NCBI RefSeq assembly: GCF_900112225.1
Contig: NZ_FOLD01000014.1
Coordinates: forward strand, 65,858 to 129,857
Length of the DNA: 64,000 nucleotides
Source: Massilia yuzhufengensis
Lineage (GTDB): Bacteria; Pseudomonadota; Gammaproteobacteria; Burkholderiales; Burkholderiaceae_D
Reading direction: 5' to 3'
Each line of letters opens with the position of its first letter. Within the stretch, counting starts at the first letter, position 1. The notes beneath the pieces were generated by a model that did not search any database, was not told the DNA's origin, and saw only the letters and a list, made by a program, of their open reading frames with translations. Both the position numbers and the translations under genes were made by a program. Shown here one piece after another: positions 27,279 through 36,404 of the stretch.

Positions 27279-30200
27279 TCAGGAACGGGAAACCAGCGCG
27301 GCGTCGGCCAGCGCCGCCTGCAGCGCAGCGACATCGTAGGGCTTGCGCAGAACGGTGGAGCGCTCCAGGCTGGTGTCGGCGCTGCGCCCCGATGCGAACA
27401 CGACCCCCAGCTGCGGCGCGCGCAGCCGCGCCGCGTGCGCCAGCTCTTCGCCCGCCATGCCGGGCAGCTCCAGGTCGGTCATCAGGACATCGGCCGCGGC
27501 CAGGCCTGGCAGCGCCAGCGCCTCCTCGCCGCTGGCGGCGCTGCTCACCGTGTGACCCAGCAACTGCAGCAGTTCGGTGGTCGTGCTGCGCAGAGATTCA
27601 TCGTCTTCGACCAGCACGATCGCGAGCGCGGCAGGCGTCCTGGCAGCCGGCCTGGCGGGCGTGCGGGCCTGGGCCAGGTTGCGCGCCGCGCCGCTGCGCT
27701 GGTCGCGGTTGGCCAGCACATGGCGGATCTTGGACGCCAGCGCCAGGCGGGTGTAGGGCTTGGCCAGCAAGTCAACCCCGGCGTCGAGGCGCCCGCCGTG
27801 GACGATCGCGTTCTCGGTGTAGCCGGAGGTAAACAGGACCGCCAGGTGCGGAATGGCTTCGCGCGCCTTGCGCGCCAGGTCGGGGCTGCGCAGGGGGCCG
27901 GGCATGACGACGTCGGTGAACAGCAGGTCGATCGGAATGCCGCTGGCCACGATCGCCATGGCGCTGCTGGCGTCGGGCGCCTTGAGCACGCGGTAGCCGA
28001 GTTCGCCGAGCAATTCGACGGCGGTCTCGCGCACGCCTTCGTCGTCCTCGACCACCAGGATGGTTTCCGTGCCGCCGGCCGCCTCGCGCAGCTCGATGGG
28101 TTCCACCGCGTCTTCGGCTTCCATGGAGCGCGGCAGGTACATCTTGACGGTGGTGCCCAGGCCGACTTCGCTGTAGATCTTGACGTGGCCGCCCGACTGC
28201 CTGGCGAAGCCGTATACCATCGACAGGCCCAGCCCGCTTCCCTTGCCTTCGGCCTTGGTGGAGAAGAAGGGCTCGAAGGCCTGCGCCATCACTTCGGGCG
28301 GCATGCCGGAGCCGGTATCGCTGACCGCGATCATGACGTACTGGCCGGGGCTGACATCGGGATGGGCGTGGGCGTAGTAATCGTCGAGGTGGGCATTGCC
28401 CACCTCGATGGTGAGCTTGCCCACGCCATCCATCGCGTCGCGCGCATTGATGCACAGGTTGAGGATGGCGTTCTCGACCTGGGACACGTCGACGAAGGCA
28501 TTCCACAAGCCGGCCTGGATCACGGTCTGGGTCTCGATGGCTTCGCCCAGCGCGCGGCGCAGCATGTCGTCCATGGCGGCGACATTGCGGCCGATGCGCA
28601 CCACTTTCGGCTCCAGCGCCTGGCGCCGTCCGAAGGCCAGCAACTGGCTGGCCAGCTTGGCGCCGCGCAGCACGCCTTGCATGGCGTTCTCGATGCGGCG
28701 CTGGGCGCGCGGGTGGCTGGCCACGTCGGTGCCGAGCAGCTGCAGGTTGCCGGCGATGACTTGCAGCAGGTTGTTGAAGTCATGGGCGACGCCGCCGGTC
28801 AGCTTGCCGATGGTTTCCATCTTCTGCGACTGCTGCAGGGCCTGTTCCGTGCGTTTCATGGCCAGCGCCGCTTCCCGCTCGGCGGTCACGTCGCGCGCCA
28901 CCGCGTGGATGAAGCCCGAGTCCGGCGACGCCGACCAGGCCAGCGTCCGGTAGCTGCCGTCGCGGTGGCGGTAGCGGTTTTCGAAGCTGAAGGTGGTGCG
29001 GCCCACGCTCAGGTCGCCGACCTCGCGCAGGGTCGAGGCCACGTCGTCCGGATGCACGAGATCGAGGAAGGGCGTGCCGACCAGCTCGCTGTCGATCCAG
29101 CCCAGCACCGTGGTGAAGGCCGGGTTGACGGCGACGATATTGGAACTGAAATCGGCCACCAGCATCAGTTCGGTCGACAGGCGCCAAATGCGGTCGCGCT
29201 CGGCCGTGCGCTGGCTGACCTGCTCGGCCAGGGTGTCGTTGAGCGTCAAGAGGGCGTGCGCGGCGATCTTCTGGTCTTCGATGTCGGTGTTGGTGCCGAC
29301 CCAGCGCGTGATGGCCCCCTTGTCGTCGCGGATCGGCAAGGCGCGGCCGAGGTGCCAGCGGTAGTCGCCCTGGCGGTCGCGCAGGCGGAATTCGACCTGG
29401 TAGGTGCTGCCGGCGCCGATGGCATGGGTCCAGGCCGCCACTGCGGCGCCAAGGTCGTCGGGATGCACCATGCCGGCCCAGCGGCCTTCGTCGAGTTCGC
29501 CCGGCCGCTGGCCGGAATAATCGTAGACGCGGTCGTTGAACCAGTCGAGCACGCCGTCCGGCGGCGCCGACCAGACCTGATTCGGCAAGGCTTGCGCCAG
29601 GGTGCGGAACAGGGCTTCGCTGCTGCGCATGGCCTCTTCGGCAGCGACCCGGGCGCTGACGTCCGCGCCCTGGACAAAGATGCCGTACACGGCGCCCTGC
29701 TCGTCGCGCACCGGCTGGTAGACGAAGTCGACGAACACGCTCCTGGCGGGGACGTCCCCGCTGGCGACGGTGGCGAAGGGCATGGCGACGCCCGAATAGG
29801 CTTCGCCGCTGGCGTACAGCTGGTCGAGCAGGGCCGCGAAGCCCTGTTCCACCGCCTCCGGCAAGGCCTCGGCCACGCTCTTGCCCACCACCTCGCGGAA
29901 ACCCACCAGTTCGCGGTAGGCCTCGTTGACCTGCACGAACCGGTGTTCGGGGCCTTCGAGCATCGCCATGAAACCGGGCGCCTGGTTGAACATTTCTTGC
30001 AGTCGCCTGCGCTCACCCTGGAGGAAACGCTCGACCCGCACATCGTCGGAGATGTCGGCCACCATGGCCATCACGCCGACCGGCACATGGCTTTCACCGA
30101 TGATGGGCGAATAGTCCAGGTTGAACCAGATCTGCTCGTCCTGGCCATTGCGGCGCAGCGTCAGTTCCTGGTCGGCGTAGTGCAGGGTCTTGCCGGCCAG

Positions 30201-30530
30201 GCAGACGCGCATGACGTGGTCGTTGAACTCGCGCGCCTCGGGCCAGGCGTCGCGCACTTCGATGCCGAGCAGGGCGGGATGCTTGTCCTGGGCGATTTCC
30301 GCATACCCGCTGTTGTAGATCATGACCCCTTCCTCGCCCCACATGGTCGCGATCGGAAAGGTCGAGTGCAGGATCAGCGATACCGTGCTGCGCAGGCTTT
30401 GCGGCCAGCCGGCGATGGGGCCAAGCGAGGTCCTCGACCAGTCGAAGCGGGCAATCAGGGCGCCGAGTTCGCCTGTGTTATCGAGAAACGACAGTGGGGC
30501 AGGCGAAGGCAGAGCGCCGGACTGGGTCAT
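27279..30530 (-). CDS. PAS-rich hybrid histidine kinase with two receiver domains
   Basis: A 1083-residue soluble hybrid kinase. Several PAS modules occupy roughly residues 30-565 (ISDDVRVERFLQGERRRLQ and QVWSAPPDGVLDWFNDRVYDYSG are linker and PAS landmarks). The phosphoacceptor H584 lies in GGVAHDFNNLLQVI, the ATPase has DTGSGMPPEV and GSGLGLSMVYGFA, and two C-terminal receivers have D873 (LFTDVVMPG) and D1018 (LMTDLELPG). No transmembrane helix is seen. The HDFNN box and tandem receivers suggest a phosphorelay or self-regulation. ATG 30530 is used because the upstream 25 codons are unlike the family. No partner regulator is adjacent. Confidence 0.86.
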   Translation of the reverse strand: MTQSGALPSPAPLSFLDNTGELGALIARFDWSRTSLGPIAGWPQSLRSTVSLILHSTFPIATMWGEEGVMIYNSGYAEIAQDKHPALLGIEVRDAWPEAREFNDHVMRVCLAGKTLHYADQELTLRRNGQDEQIWFNLDYSPIIGESHVPVGVMAMVADISDDVRVERFLQGERRRLQEMFNQAPGFMAMLEGPEHRFVQVNEAYRELVGFREVVGKSVAEALPEAVEQGFAALLDQLYASGEAYSGVAMPFATVASGDVPARSVFVDFVYQPVRDEQGAVYGIFVQGADVSARVAAEEAMRSSEALFRTLAQALPNQVWSAPPDGVLDWFNDRVYDYSGQRPGELDEGRWAGMVHPDDLGAAVAAWTHAIGAGSTYQVEFRLRDRQGDYRWHLGRALPIRDDKGAITRWVGTNTDIEDQKIAAHALLTLNDTLAEQVSQRTAERDRIWRLSTELMLVADFSSNIVAVNPAFTTVLGWIDSELVGTPFLDLVHPDDVASTLREVGDLSVGRTTFSFENRYRHRDGSYRTLAWSASPDSGFIHAVARDVTAEREAALAMKRTEQALQQSQKMETIGKLTGGVAHDFNNLLQVIAGNLQLLGTDVASHPRAQRRIENAMQGVLRGAKLASQLLAFGRRQALEPKVVRIGRNVAAMDDMLRRALGEAIETQTVIQAGLWNAFVDVSQVENAILNLCINARDAMDGVGKLTIEVGNAHLDDYYAHAHPDVSPGQYVMIAVSDTGSGMPPEVMAQAFEPFFSTKAEGKGSGLGLSMVYGFARQSGGHVKIYSEVGLGTTVKMYLPRSMEAEDAVEPIELREAAGGTETILVVEDDEGVRETAVELLGELGYRVLKAPDASSAMAIVASGIPIDLLFTDVVMPGPLRSPDLARKAREAIPHLAVLFTSGYTENAIVHGGRLDAGVDLLAKPYTRLALASKIRHVLANRDQRSGAARNLAQARTPARPAARTPAALAIVLVEDDESLRSTTTELLQLLGHTVSSAASGEEALALPGLAAADVLMTDLELPGMAGEELAHAARLRAPQLGVVFASGRSADTSLERSTVLRKPYDVAALQAALADAALVSRS

Positions 30531-30806
30531 GGGCAGGATTTTTTTCTGTGGGGAAAGCCGGCGATTATACGTGCAGGCATGTCTTTTTCCGGGGCGCGCA
30601 CGCAACAGGACAGGCTTGGCGGCAGCCTGTGTATTTTACCGAAACATTATTTTATTGATAAGTATTCACTGTGTCTTTCGTGCATTCAATTGCGCGTGGG
30701 CGCCGCGCCGAACTGCTAATTGCCCAGCCTAAACTGTTATACTGGCGCCCCCGCGGAACGGTCGTGCCTGACAACACAGGCGCCGCCGCCACGTACGAAG
30801 AACGGT

Positions 30807-32204
30807 ATGCGAACAATGATCGACCTACTTGCCGGCGCGGCGCTTGCCGCGGATTCCCGCTCCCCAGTGCAAGACCTCCCCCAGGAAGACGACCCTTTAC
30901 AGGCCCACTTCCAGCACGGCGTTGCGCCCGACGAGATCGAGCAGGTCTACCACCTGAAACGCGCCCAGCCCATGCTGTCGGCGTTCACGGCCCTGTTCCA
31001 CGGCACCCAGGATGGCGTGCTGGTGCGCCTGCTGGTGCTGCGCGAGCTGGCCAGCGACACCGGCACGTCCAGCTTTTCGCGCTCGGACATCAATACCAAG
31101 CTGGCCTACCTGACCGCCGAAAGCCTGGAGACGGTGCTGAACCGCCTGCGCGGCCACGGCCTGCTGGCCTGGGATGCGCCCAGCGCCGTCTACCGCATCA
31201 CGCCGCTGGCGCGCAACGTGCTCTCGGCGCTCGATACGCTCATCGCGCTGGCCAAGCCGGAGGAAGATGACGCCGAAATGGGTTTCCTGCTGTCCCAGGT
31301 GGCCGGCGCCCAGGCCGTGGGCGGGGTCACGGTGGAGCAGCTGCGCCACCTGCTGGGCCGCCTGGTGGAACTGACCGAGGAATTCCGCGACGCGATCGCC
31401 TCCGGTTCCGAATTCCGCCTGCGCACCTCGCAGGCCAAGTGGCACATGGCCTGCGACTGGGTGGAGAAGGGATCGACCATCCTGCGCGCCATCACCACCG
31501 ATCCAAGCGCCGATTCGGCCACCCACAAGGCGGCCCAGGCGATCGGCCGCGCCCAGAGTGCGCTCCTGAACATGCAGGGCATGTTCTCGCGCGCGCTCAA
31601 CCAGATCGAGCGCCAGCGCGTGCACCTGGGCCAGTCCGGCCTGTCGACCACCGACGTGAAACGCTGGCTGCTGGCCCACGACGACCTGGCCAGCCTGGCC
31701 GAGAACGCGATCGACCGCCCGGTGGTGCCGCTGTTCGGCACGCCGGCCGAGATGATCGACGTGGCCGAGACCGAGCTGCTGCTCGAGCGCGTGACGTCCA
31801 CCGGCCCGAAAGGCCTGCCGAGCGGCCAGGATGCGCCGCTGACGGTCAACGACAACCCGGCGATGATGGTGGAGCTCAACGACTGGATCAACAAGCTGGC
31901 CGACTTCGCCAACCTGGGCAACTTCCCGGAATTCTCGGACAGCGGCCCGAAGAAGGTGGCGCTGCACGAGTCGCTGCTGCCGGCCAGCTTCGCGGTGGCC
32001 TCCTACCGCGCCTCGCTGCTGCCGCTGCTGGGCGACGCCGCCGAGGCCAGCCTGCAGGGCGCGACCGCCGAACTGGCGCGCCTGCCGGTGAGTTTCGAGC
32101 CGACGGACGACATGATCCAGCTCGACGACCCGGAAGTGGCGGCCATGTCGATCGCTTCACTCTCTTTGAATCTCGATGTTCCTGAAAGCGGTACCAGCAA
32201 ATGA
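30807..32204 (+). CDS. mksF: MksF/MukF-like kleisin of an SMC complex
   Basis: A 465-residue protein, first of a tightly packed operon with a KITE-like protein and an SMC ATPase. An N-terminal winged helix (about residues 60-140, SFSRSDINTKLAYLTAESLETVLNRL in pieces) is followed by long helices (LNQIERQRVHLGQSGLSTTDV) and a C-terminal region that should bind the SMC head. Size, gene order and partners match MksF (and JetA in Wadjet). I assign kleisin by context plus fold pattern, not by strong motif. ATG 30807 has GAAG upstream; ATG 30816 is possible. TATACT at 30738-30743 may be its -10. The 30531-30806 gap is AT-rich and otherwise empty. Confidence 0.68.
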   Translation: MRTMIDLLAGAALAADSRSPVQDLPQEDDPLQAHFQHGVAPDEIEQVYHLKRAQPMLSAFTALFHGTQDGVLVRLLVLRELASDTGTSSFSRSDINTKLAYLTAESLETVLNRLRGHGLLAWDAPSAVYRITPLARNVLSALDTLIALAKPEEDDAEMGFLLSQVAGAQAVGGVTVEQLRHLLGRLVELTEEFRDAIASGSEFRLRTSQAKWHMACDWVEKGSTILRAITTDPSADSATHKAAQAIGRAQSALLNMQGMFSRALNQIERQRVHLGQSGLSTTDVKRWLLAHDDLASLAENAIDRPVVPLFGTPAEMIDVAETELLLERVTSTGPKGLPSGQDAPLTVNDNPAMMVELNDWINKLADFANLGNFPEFSDSGPKKVALHESLLPASFAVASYRASLLPLLGDAAEASLQGATAELARLPVSFEPTDDMIQLDDPEVAAMSIASLSLNLDVPESGTSK

Positions 32205-32911
32205 ATGACGATGCACAAATCCTGATCGCGCGCCTGCTGACGCACCAGACCCTGCGCCGCGACGACAAGATGGTCAAGCGCGTGCTGTCGGACGAGCAGT
32301 TCCGCATCGAAGTCGACAAGCGCCTGCTGGAAAGCGGCCTGAAACTGCTCGACAACGTCTACGCCGACCACGTCACCATCGCCCTGCACCGCAACGTGGA
32401 GCCGAAGATCTTCGGCGCCAAGGACATCTGGCAGAACAATAACTTCGGCCTGACCCGCGACGGCGTGGCCTTGCTGGTCGTGCTGTGGGCGCAGATCATT
32501 CTCCCGAAGCGCGAGCGCCAGGAGACCCACGTCACGGTGGCGGACGACCAGACCGACATGTTCGGGCAGGACGCGCCGATCCCGCGCGCGGAAGACACCT
32601 CGATCGGCATCTCCTACACGGCGCTGCTGTCGGACTTCGGCGACAAGCTGGGCAAGAAAACCCGCATGGACATGAACCTGGGCGTGCTGTCCAAGCTCGG
32701 CTTCATCGAGCGCCGCGGCGACGTGATCCTGGAAGGGCCGCTGCTGGACCTGATGATGGACACCGACGTGCTCAAGGAACGCATCATCAACGGCGCGCTG
32801 GCCGACGTGTTCAAGCGCGCGCCGCTGGCCGCGGCACCGCGCAAGATCGACGCCGCCAACGATGCCGTGGTCGAAACCGCGGCCGACGACGCTGCAGACA
32901 CCCCGAACTGA
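32201..32911 (+). CDS. mksE: MksE/MukE-like KITE subunit
   Basis: A 236-residue protein that overlaps the kleisin gene by ATGA and lies 8 nt before the SMC gene. It appears to contain tandem winged-helix elements (ILIARLLTHQTLRRDDKMVKR; ISYTALLSDFGDKLGKKTRMDMNLGVLSKLGFIERR in parts), the hallmark of KITE subunits MukE/MksE/JetB. Such subunits dimerise and bridge the kleisin. The C-terminal 25 residues are Ala/Asp-rich and probably disordered. Assignment rests mainly on gene order and size. Confidence 0.68.
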   Translation: MNDDAQILIARLLTHQTLRRDDKMVKRVLSDEQFRIEVDKRLLESGLKLLDNVYADHVTIALHRNVEPKIFGAKDIWQNNNFGLTRDGVALLVVLWAQIILPKRERQETHVTVADDQTDMFGQDAPIPRAEDTSIGISYTALLSDFGDKLGKKTRMDMNLGVLSKLGFIERRGDVILEGPLLDLMMDTDVLKERIINGALADVFKRAPLAAAPRKIDAANDAVVETAADDAADTPN

Positions 32912-32919
32912 GGTAAGCC

Positions 32920-35742
32920 ATGTTCCACATTAAATCACTCGAACTGGTCCACTGGGATTACTGGCAGCGGATCAAGAACATCCCGCTGGACGCCAAGATC
33001 ATCACGATCGCCGGCCAGAACGGTTCCGGCAAGACCACGCTGCTGGACGCCATGCGCACCCTGTTCGGGCTGGACTGCTCGATGGGCCGCACCTATAAGC
33101 ACTACGCGCGCCACTCGGGCCAGCAGAGCGCCTGGATCCGCGCCGTGGTCGACAACAAGCCGGTCGGGCGCCAGCTGTCGAACCGCCCGTTCCGCCATTC
33201 CGGCTTCTTCGCCGACGACGAAGTGACGCTGTTCTGCCAGGTGCAGAAAAACGGCGGCGACTGGAAGCGCCAGTACCTGATGCGCCCGGGGAACGTCGAC
33301 ATCGAGGAAGTGACCGAAGCGACCGACTGGCTGGGCGTGGAAAACTACCGCAAGCGCCTGGCCTCGGCCGGCCTGTCGCCGGCCATGTCGAAGGTGCTGG
33401 CGCTGGAGCAGGGCGAGACCGATAAATTGTGCGAGTACGCGCCGCGCCAGCTGCTCGACCTGGTGTTCCAGGTCTTCGGCGACAAGGAAGTGCTGGACGC
33501 CTACGACGAAGCCAAGCGCCACCAGCGCGATACCGAGACGGAACTGAAGCGCTTCGAGTCCGAGCTGGAAACCTCGCGCATCAACCTCGAAGGCCTGCGC
33601 CTGAAGGTGGCCAACTACCACCAGTGGGAAGACCTGCACAAGGAAAAGCGCGCGCTGCAGGAAGAAGTGCTGCCGGCGCTCGAATACCACGAAGCGCGCG
33701 AAAAGGCCGGCGTCATCAGCCGCAACCTGCGCGAAGCGCGCAAGCCGCTGCTGCAGGCCGATTCCATCCTGGCCGAGAAGCGCCAGCAGCTGGCAGCCCA
33801 GCAGCATGCGCTGACCGAGGCGCAGAAGCTGGAAGTCAAGCTGGAGCAAGAGGGCAACGACCTCGCTACCCGCCTGACCGAAGTAAACCGCCGCCTGAAA
33901 CCGCTGGAAAGCCTGGCCGAGCAGAAGGACCGCCTGCAGAAGCTGGCCGCGGACGCCGGCGCCGACATCGCCGAAGTGGCCAGGCAGCTGGACGAAAAAG
34001 AGACCGAGCTGGCCAAGCAAAAGGGCAAGCGCGAGGCTGTCGGCGCAAAGATCGCGGCCGAGATGGCGACCATCTCGGCGCTGCAGGGCAAGAGCGCGAT
34101 GCCGGAACCGGAAGCCCAGCGCCTGATGCGCCGCGCGCTGCGCGACGAGGGCATTGCCCACGCCATGCTGTCCGACATCGTCGAAGTCACCGACCCGAAG
34201 TGGCAGGGCGCGGTCGAGGGTGTGCTGGGCGGCTACGCCTCGGTGGTGCTGCTGGAAAAAGCCAAGGACGCCCCGGCGGCGTACCGCCTGGCCGAGAAGG
34301 AGCGCTATCGCCACTTCATCGTGCCAGATTGCGTGGAAGCGCCGGTGGTCAAGGACGATTCGCTGCTGTCGGTGGTCCGTTTCACGGGCAAGGCGCCGGG
34401 CTGGCTGATCGACCAGCTGGAACGCATCGAACGCGTGGATTCGGTCGACGAAGGTTTCAAGACCCGCGCCGACGAGTGGATCACGCCGGACGCCTACCAC
34501 CGCGAACGCCGCGGCGGCCGCTCACTGTTCGTCGAGCCCTCGCGCTACCGTTTCGGCTCGGCCGGCAAGACCCAGCGCCTGGAAGCGATCCAGAAGCTGC
34601 TGCCGTCGCTGGAAGCGCAGGAAGACGCGCTGACGCTGGCGATCAGCAAGCTGGCGGCCGAAGTGGGCGCCCTGAAAGGCCGCATCGCCGGCGTCGACGC
34701 CGCCAAGGAACTGGCGGCGCGCCAGGCCGAGTTCGAAGAAGCCGCGCGCACCATCGCGCCGCTCAAGGCCGAGCGCCTGGAAGTGGGCGCGCGCCTGGGC
34801 GAGCTGCAAATGTTGACCAAGAACGCGACCGTGGCGCGCACCCGCGCCGACACCGTGTGGCAGAACGCCCGCATGGCGCTGTCGGAAGCCGAAGCGGGCA
34901 TGCGCCTGAACGGCCGCCGCACGGTCGAGCAGCGCCTGGAACACGCGAAAGCGATGCTGGAGTTGCGCCGCGGCTGGCGCCACGTGCCGCAGGCCTGGAA
35001 GAACGCCGCCTGGCGCGGCGCCCTGGTGACCAAGCACCAGAACGCGCACCAGGTCAACCTGCGCCTGTCCTCGCTCGAGCATGCGCTGGCGCGCGACGAT
35101 TGGGAACAGGACGGCACCGTCATCGACCAGTACGCGCGCCTGAACGACCAGCTGTCCGGCCGCCAGAGCGAGACCGAGGAACGCCGCTACCAGAACAACC
35201 GCGCGATCGAAGCCACCAGCAACGCGCGCGGCGCCTACATCGAGCGCCTGCGCTACACCATCAAGACCTACTCCAGGAACATCAAGGAACTGGGCGAACT
35301 GGCCGGTATCGACGTGCAGGCCGACCCGGTGCGGCTGGAGAACGACGACGTGCAGCTGGCCCAGGCCGGCCTGCACGTGCGCTTCAAGTTCGACGGCAAG
35401 GACCAGATCGGGATGAACGACGGCGAAGCCTCGGGCGGCCAGCAGGTGATGAAGTCGCTGGTACTGCTGATCGGCCTGCTGAAGTCGGAAGAAGGCTCGG
35501 GCGGCTTCGTGTTCATCGACGAACCGTTCGCCCACCTGGATATCCGCAACATCCAGCTGGTCGGCGAGTTCCTCAAGAATACCGACGCCCAGTACCTGAT
35601 GACGACGCCGCTGACGCACAATACGGACGTCTACGACCCGTCGGAGCTGACGCTCATCACCAGCAAGAAGAAGAAGGACGTGCAGTGGGCGCAGCCGATC
35701 TTCGTGCTGCAGCGGCGGAAGGACGAGGCGAAAGCCGCTTGA
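32920..35742 (+). CDS. mksB: MksB-like SMC ATPase
   Basis: A 940-residue SMC-class ATPase. Walker A GQNGSGKTT is near residues 32-40, ABC signature EASGGQQ near 836 and Walker B GGFVFIDEPFAHLD near 860-874. Two long coiled coils flank a globular hinge at about 395-560 (HAMLSDIVEVTDPKWQGAVEG). The hinge has no CXXC zinc hook, which separates it from Rad50/SbcC. The length is near MksB and shorter than JetC or MukB (about 1100-1500). It should form an ATP-driven DNA-loop extruder with the upstream kleisin and KITE proteins. The ribosome site GAGGTAAGCC precedes ATG 32920. Confidence 0.8.
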   Translation: MFHIKSLELVHWDYWQRIKNIPLDAKIITIAGQNGSGKTTLLDAMRTLFGLDCSMGRTYKHYARHSGQQSAWIRAVVDNKPVGRQLSNRPFRHSGFFADDEVTLFCQVQKNGGDWKRQYLMRPGNVDIEEVTEATDWLGVENYRKRLASAGLSPAMSKVLALEQGETDKLCEYAPRQLLDLVFQVFGDKEVLDAYDEAKRHQRDTETELKRFESELETSRINLEGLRLKVANYHQWEDLHKEKRALQEEVLPALEYHEAREKAGVISRNLREARKPLLQADSILAEKRQQLAAQQHALTEAQKLEVKLEQEGNDLATRLTEVNRRLKPLESLAEQKDRLQKLAADAGADIAEVARQLDEKETELAKQKGKREAVGAKIAAEMATISALQGKSAMPEPEAQRLMRRALRDEGIAHAMLSDIVEVTDPKWQGAVEGVLGGYASVVLLEKAKDAPAAYRLAEKERYRHFIVPDCVEAPVVKDDSLLSVVRFTGKAPGWLIDQLERIERVDSVDEGFKTRADEWITPDAYHRERRGGRSLFVEPSRYRFGSAGKTQRLEAIQKLLPSLEAQEDALTLAISKLAAEVGALKGRIAGVDAAKELAARQAEFEEAARTIAPLKAERLEVGARLGELQMLTKNATVARTRADTVWQNARMALSEAEAGMRLNGRRTVEQRLEHAKAMLELRRGWRHVPQAWKNAAWRGALVTKHQNAHQVNLRLSSLEHALARDDWEQDGTVIDQYARLNDQLSGRQSETEERRYQNNRAIEATSNARGAYIERLRYTIKTYSRNIKELGELAGIDVQADPVRLENDDVQLAQAGLHVRFKFDGKDQIGMNDGEASGGQQVMKSLVLLIGLLKSEEGSGGFVFIDEPFAHLDIRNIQLVGEFLKNTDAQYLMTTPLTHNTDVYDPSELTLITSKKKKDVQWAQPIFVLQRRKDEAKAA

Positions 35743-36344
35743 TGGACCACGCGTCGACAGCAATCGCTTACGACGGGCTGGCTGAACGCTGGGTGGATGG
35801 ACGCTTCAATTCTGCGAACGGGATCGGGCAGCATGAGCGGGCGCTGGGCTTCGTCCAGGGTGGCGGATGGGCGCTGAATGTGGGCTGCGGGTGCAGTACG
35901 CGCTTCAATGCGCTCATGCGTGGGGCCGGGTTGCAGATCGAAGGGATCGATATCTCGGCGCGCATGGTGGCGCTGGCGCGCGCGGCGGATCCAGGCGTGC
36001 CGGTGATGCAGGCGGATGTGTGCGAATGGCTGCCTGGGCGCAGCTACCGCTTCATATCGGCATGGGACAGCCTGTGGCATGTGCGGCTGGCGCAGCAGCG
36101 CGCCGTGATGGGCAAGCTGATGGCGGCGCTGGAGCCAGGGGGTGTACTTATTTTTTCCGCCGGCGGACTGGATGCCGAGGACGAGCATGTGGATGCGACG
36201 ATGGGGCCGCCGCTGTATTACAGCACGCTGGGGATAGCGGGGCTGCTCGATGTGGTCAAGGAGGCTAGCTGCGTGTGCAGGCATCTCGAGTTCGACCAGC
36301 ATCCGGAGCAGCACCTGTACGTGATTGTGCAGCGCCCGGGATAA
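35742..36344 (+). CDS. SAM-dependent methyltransferase
   Basis: A 200-residue class I methyltransferase. Motif I is ALNVGCGCSTRFNALM (with GCG rather than GxGxG), followed by IEGIDISARMVALAR and the DSLWHVRLAQQRAVMGKLMAALEPGG region. The substrate is unknown; it resembles small-molecule methyltransferases more than DNA methylases, as no DPPY/NPPY motif is visible. It shares an A with the SMC stop (TGATG), so it is co-translated with the condensin genes, but a functional link is unproven. Base composition shifts slightly toward simpler codons near its end. A strong hairpin follows at 36349. Confidence 0.8.
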   Translation: MDHASTAIAYDGLAERWVDGRFNSANGIGQHERALGFVQGGGWALNVGCGCSTRFNALMRGAGLQIEGIDISARMVALARAADPGVPVMQADVCEWLPGRSYRFISAWDSLWHVRLAQQRAVMGKLMAALEPGGVLIFSAGGLDAEDEHVDATMGPPLYYSTLGIAGLLDVVKEASCVCRHLEFDQHPEQHLYVIVQRPG

Positions 36345-36348
36345 AACA

Positions 36349-36389
36349 GCAGGGGCCGGGTTCTGTTTGGCACAGTACCCGGCTCCTGC
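36349..36389 (-). terminator. intrinsic terminator of terC-family gene
   Basis: A 13-bp stem (GCAGGGGCCGGGT / ACCCGGCTCCTGC, one wobble) encloses a loop containing a small CTGT/ACAG helix. Read on the minus strand it is followed by TGTTTTAT, giving a rho-independent terminator for the TerC gene. It also lies just after the methyltransferase stop. Confidence 0.75.
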
Positions 36390-36404
36390 CTTGCCAGTTG
36401 CCGC

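Noticed and set aside
30807..35742. Wadjet anti-plasmid defence system
   Set aside because: The operon lacks a JetD/MksG-type Toprim nuclease, and the SMC is shorter than typical JetC. A condensin-like MksFEB reading fits better.
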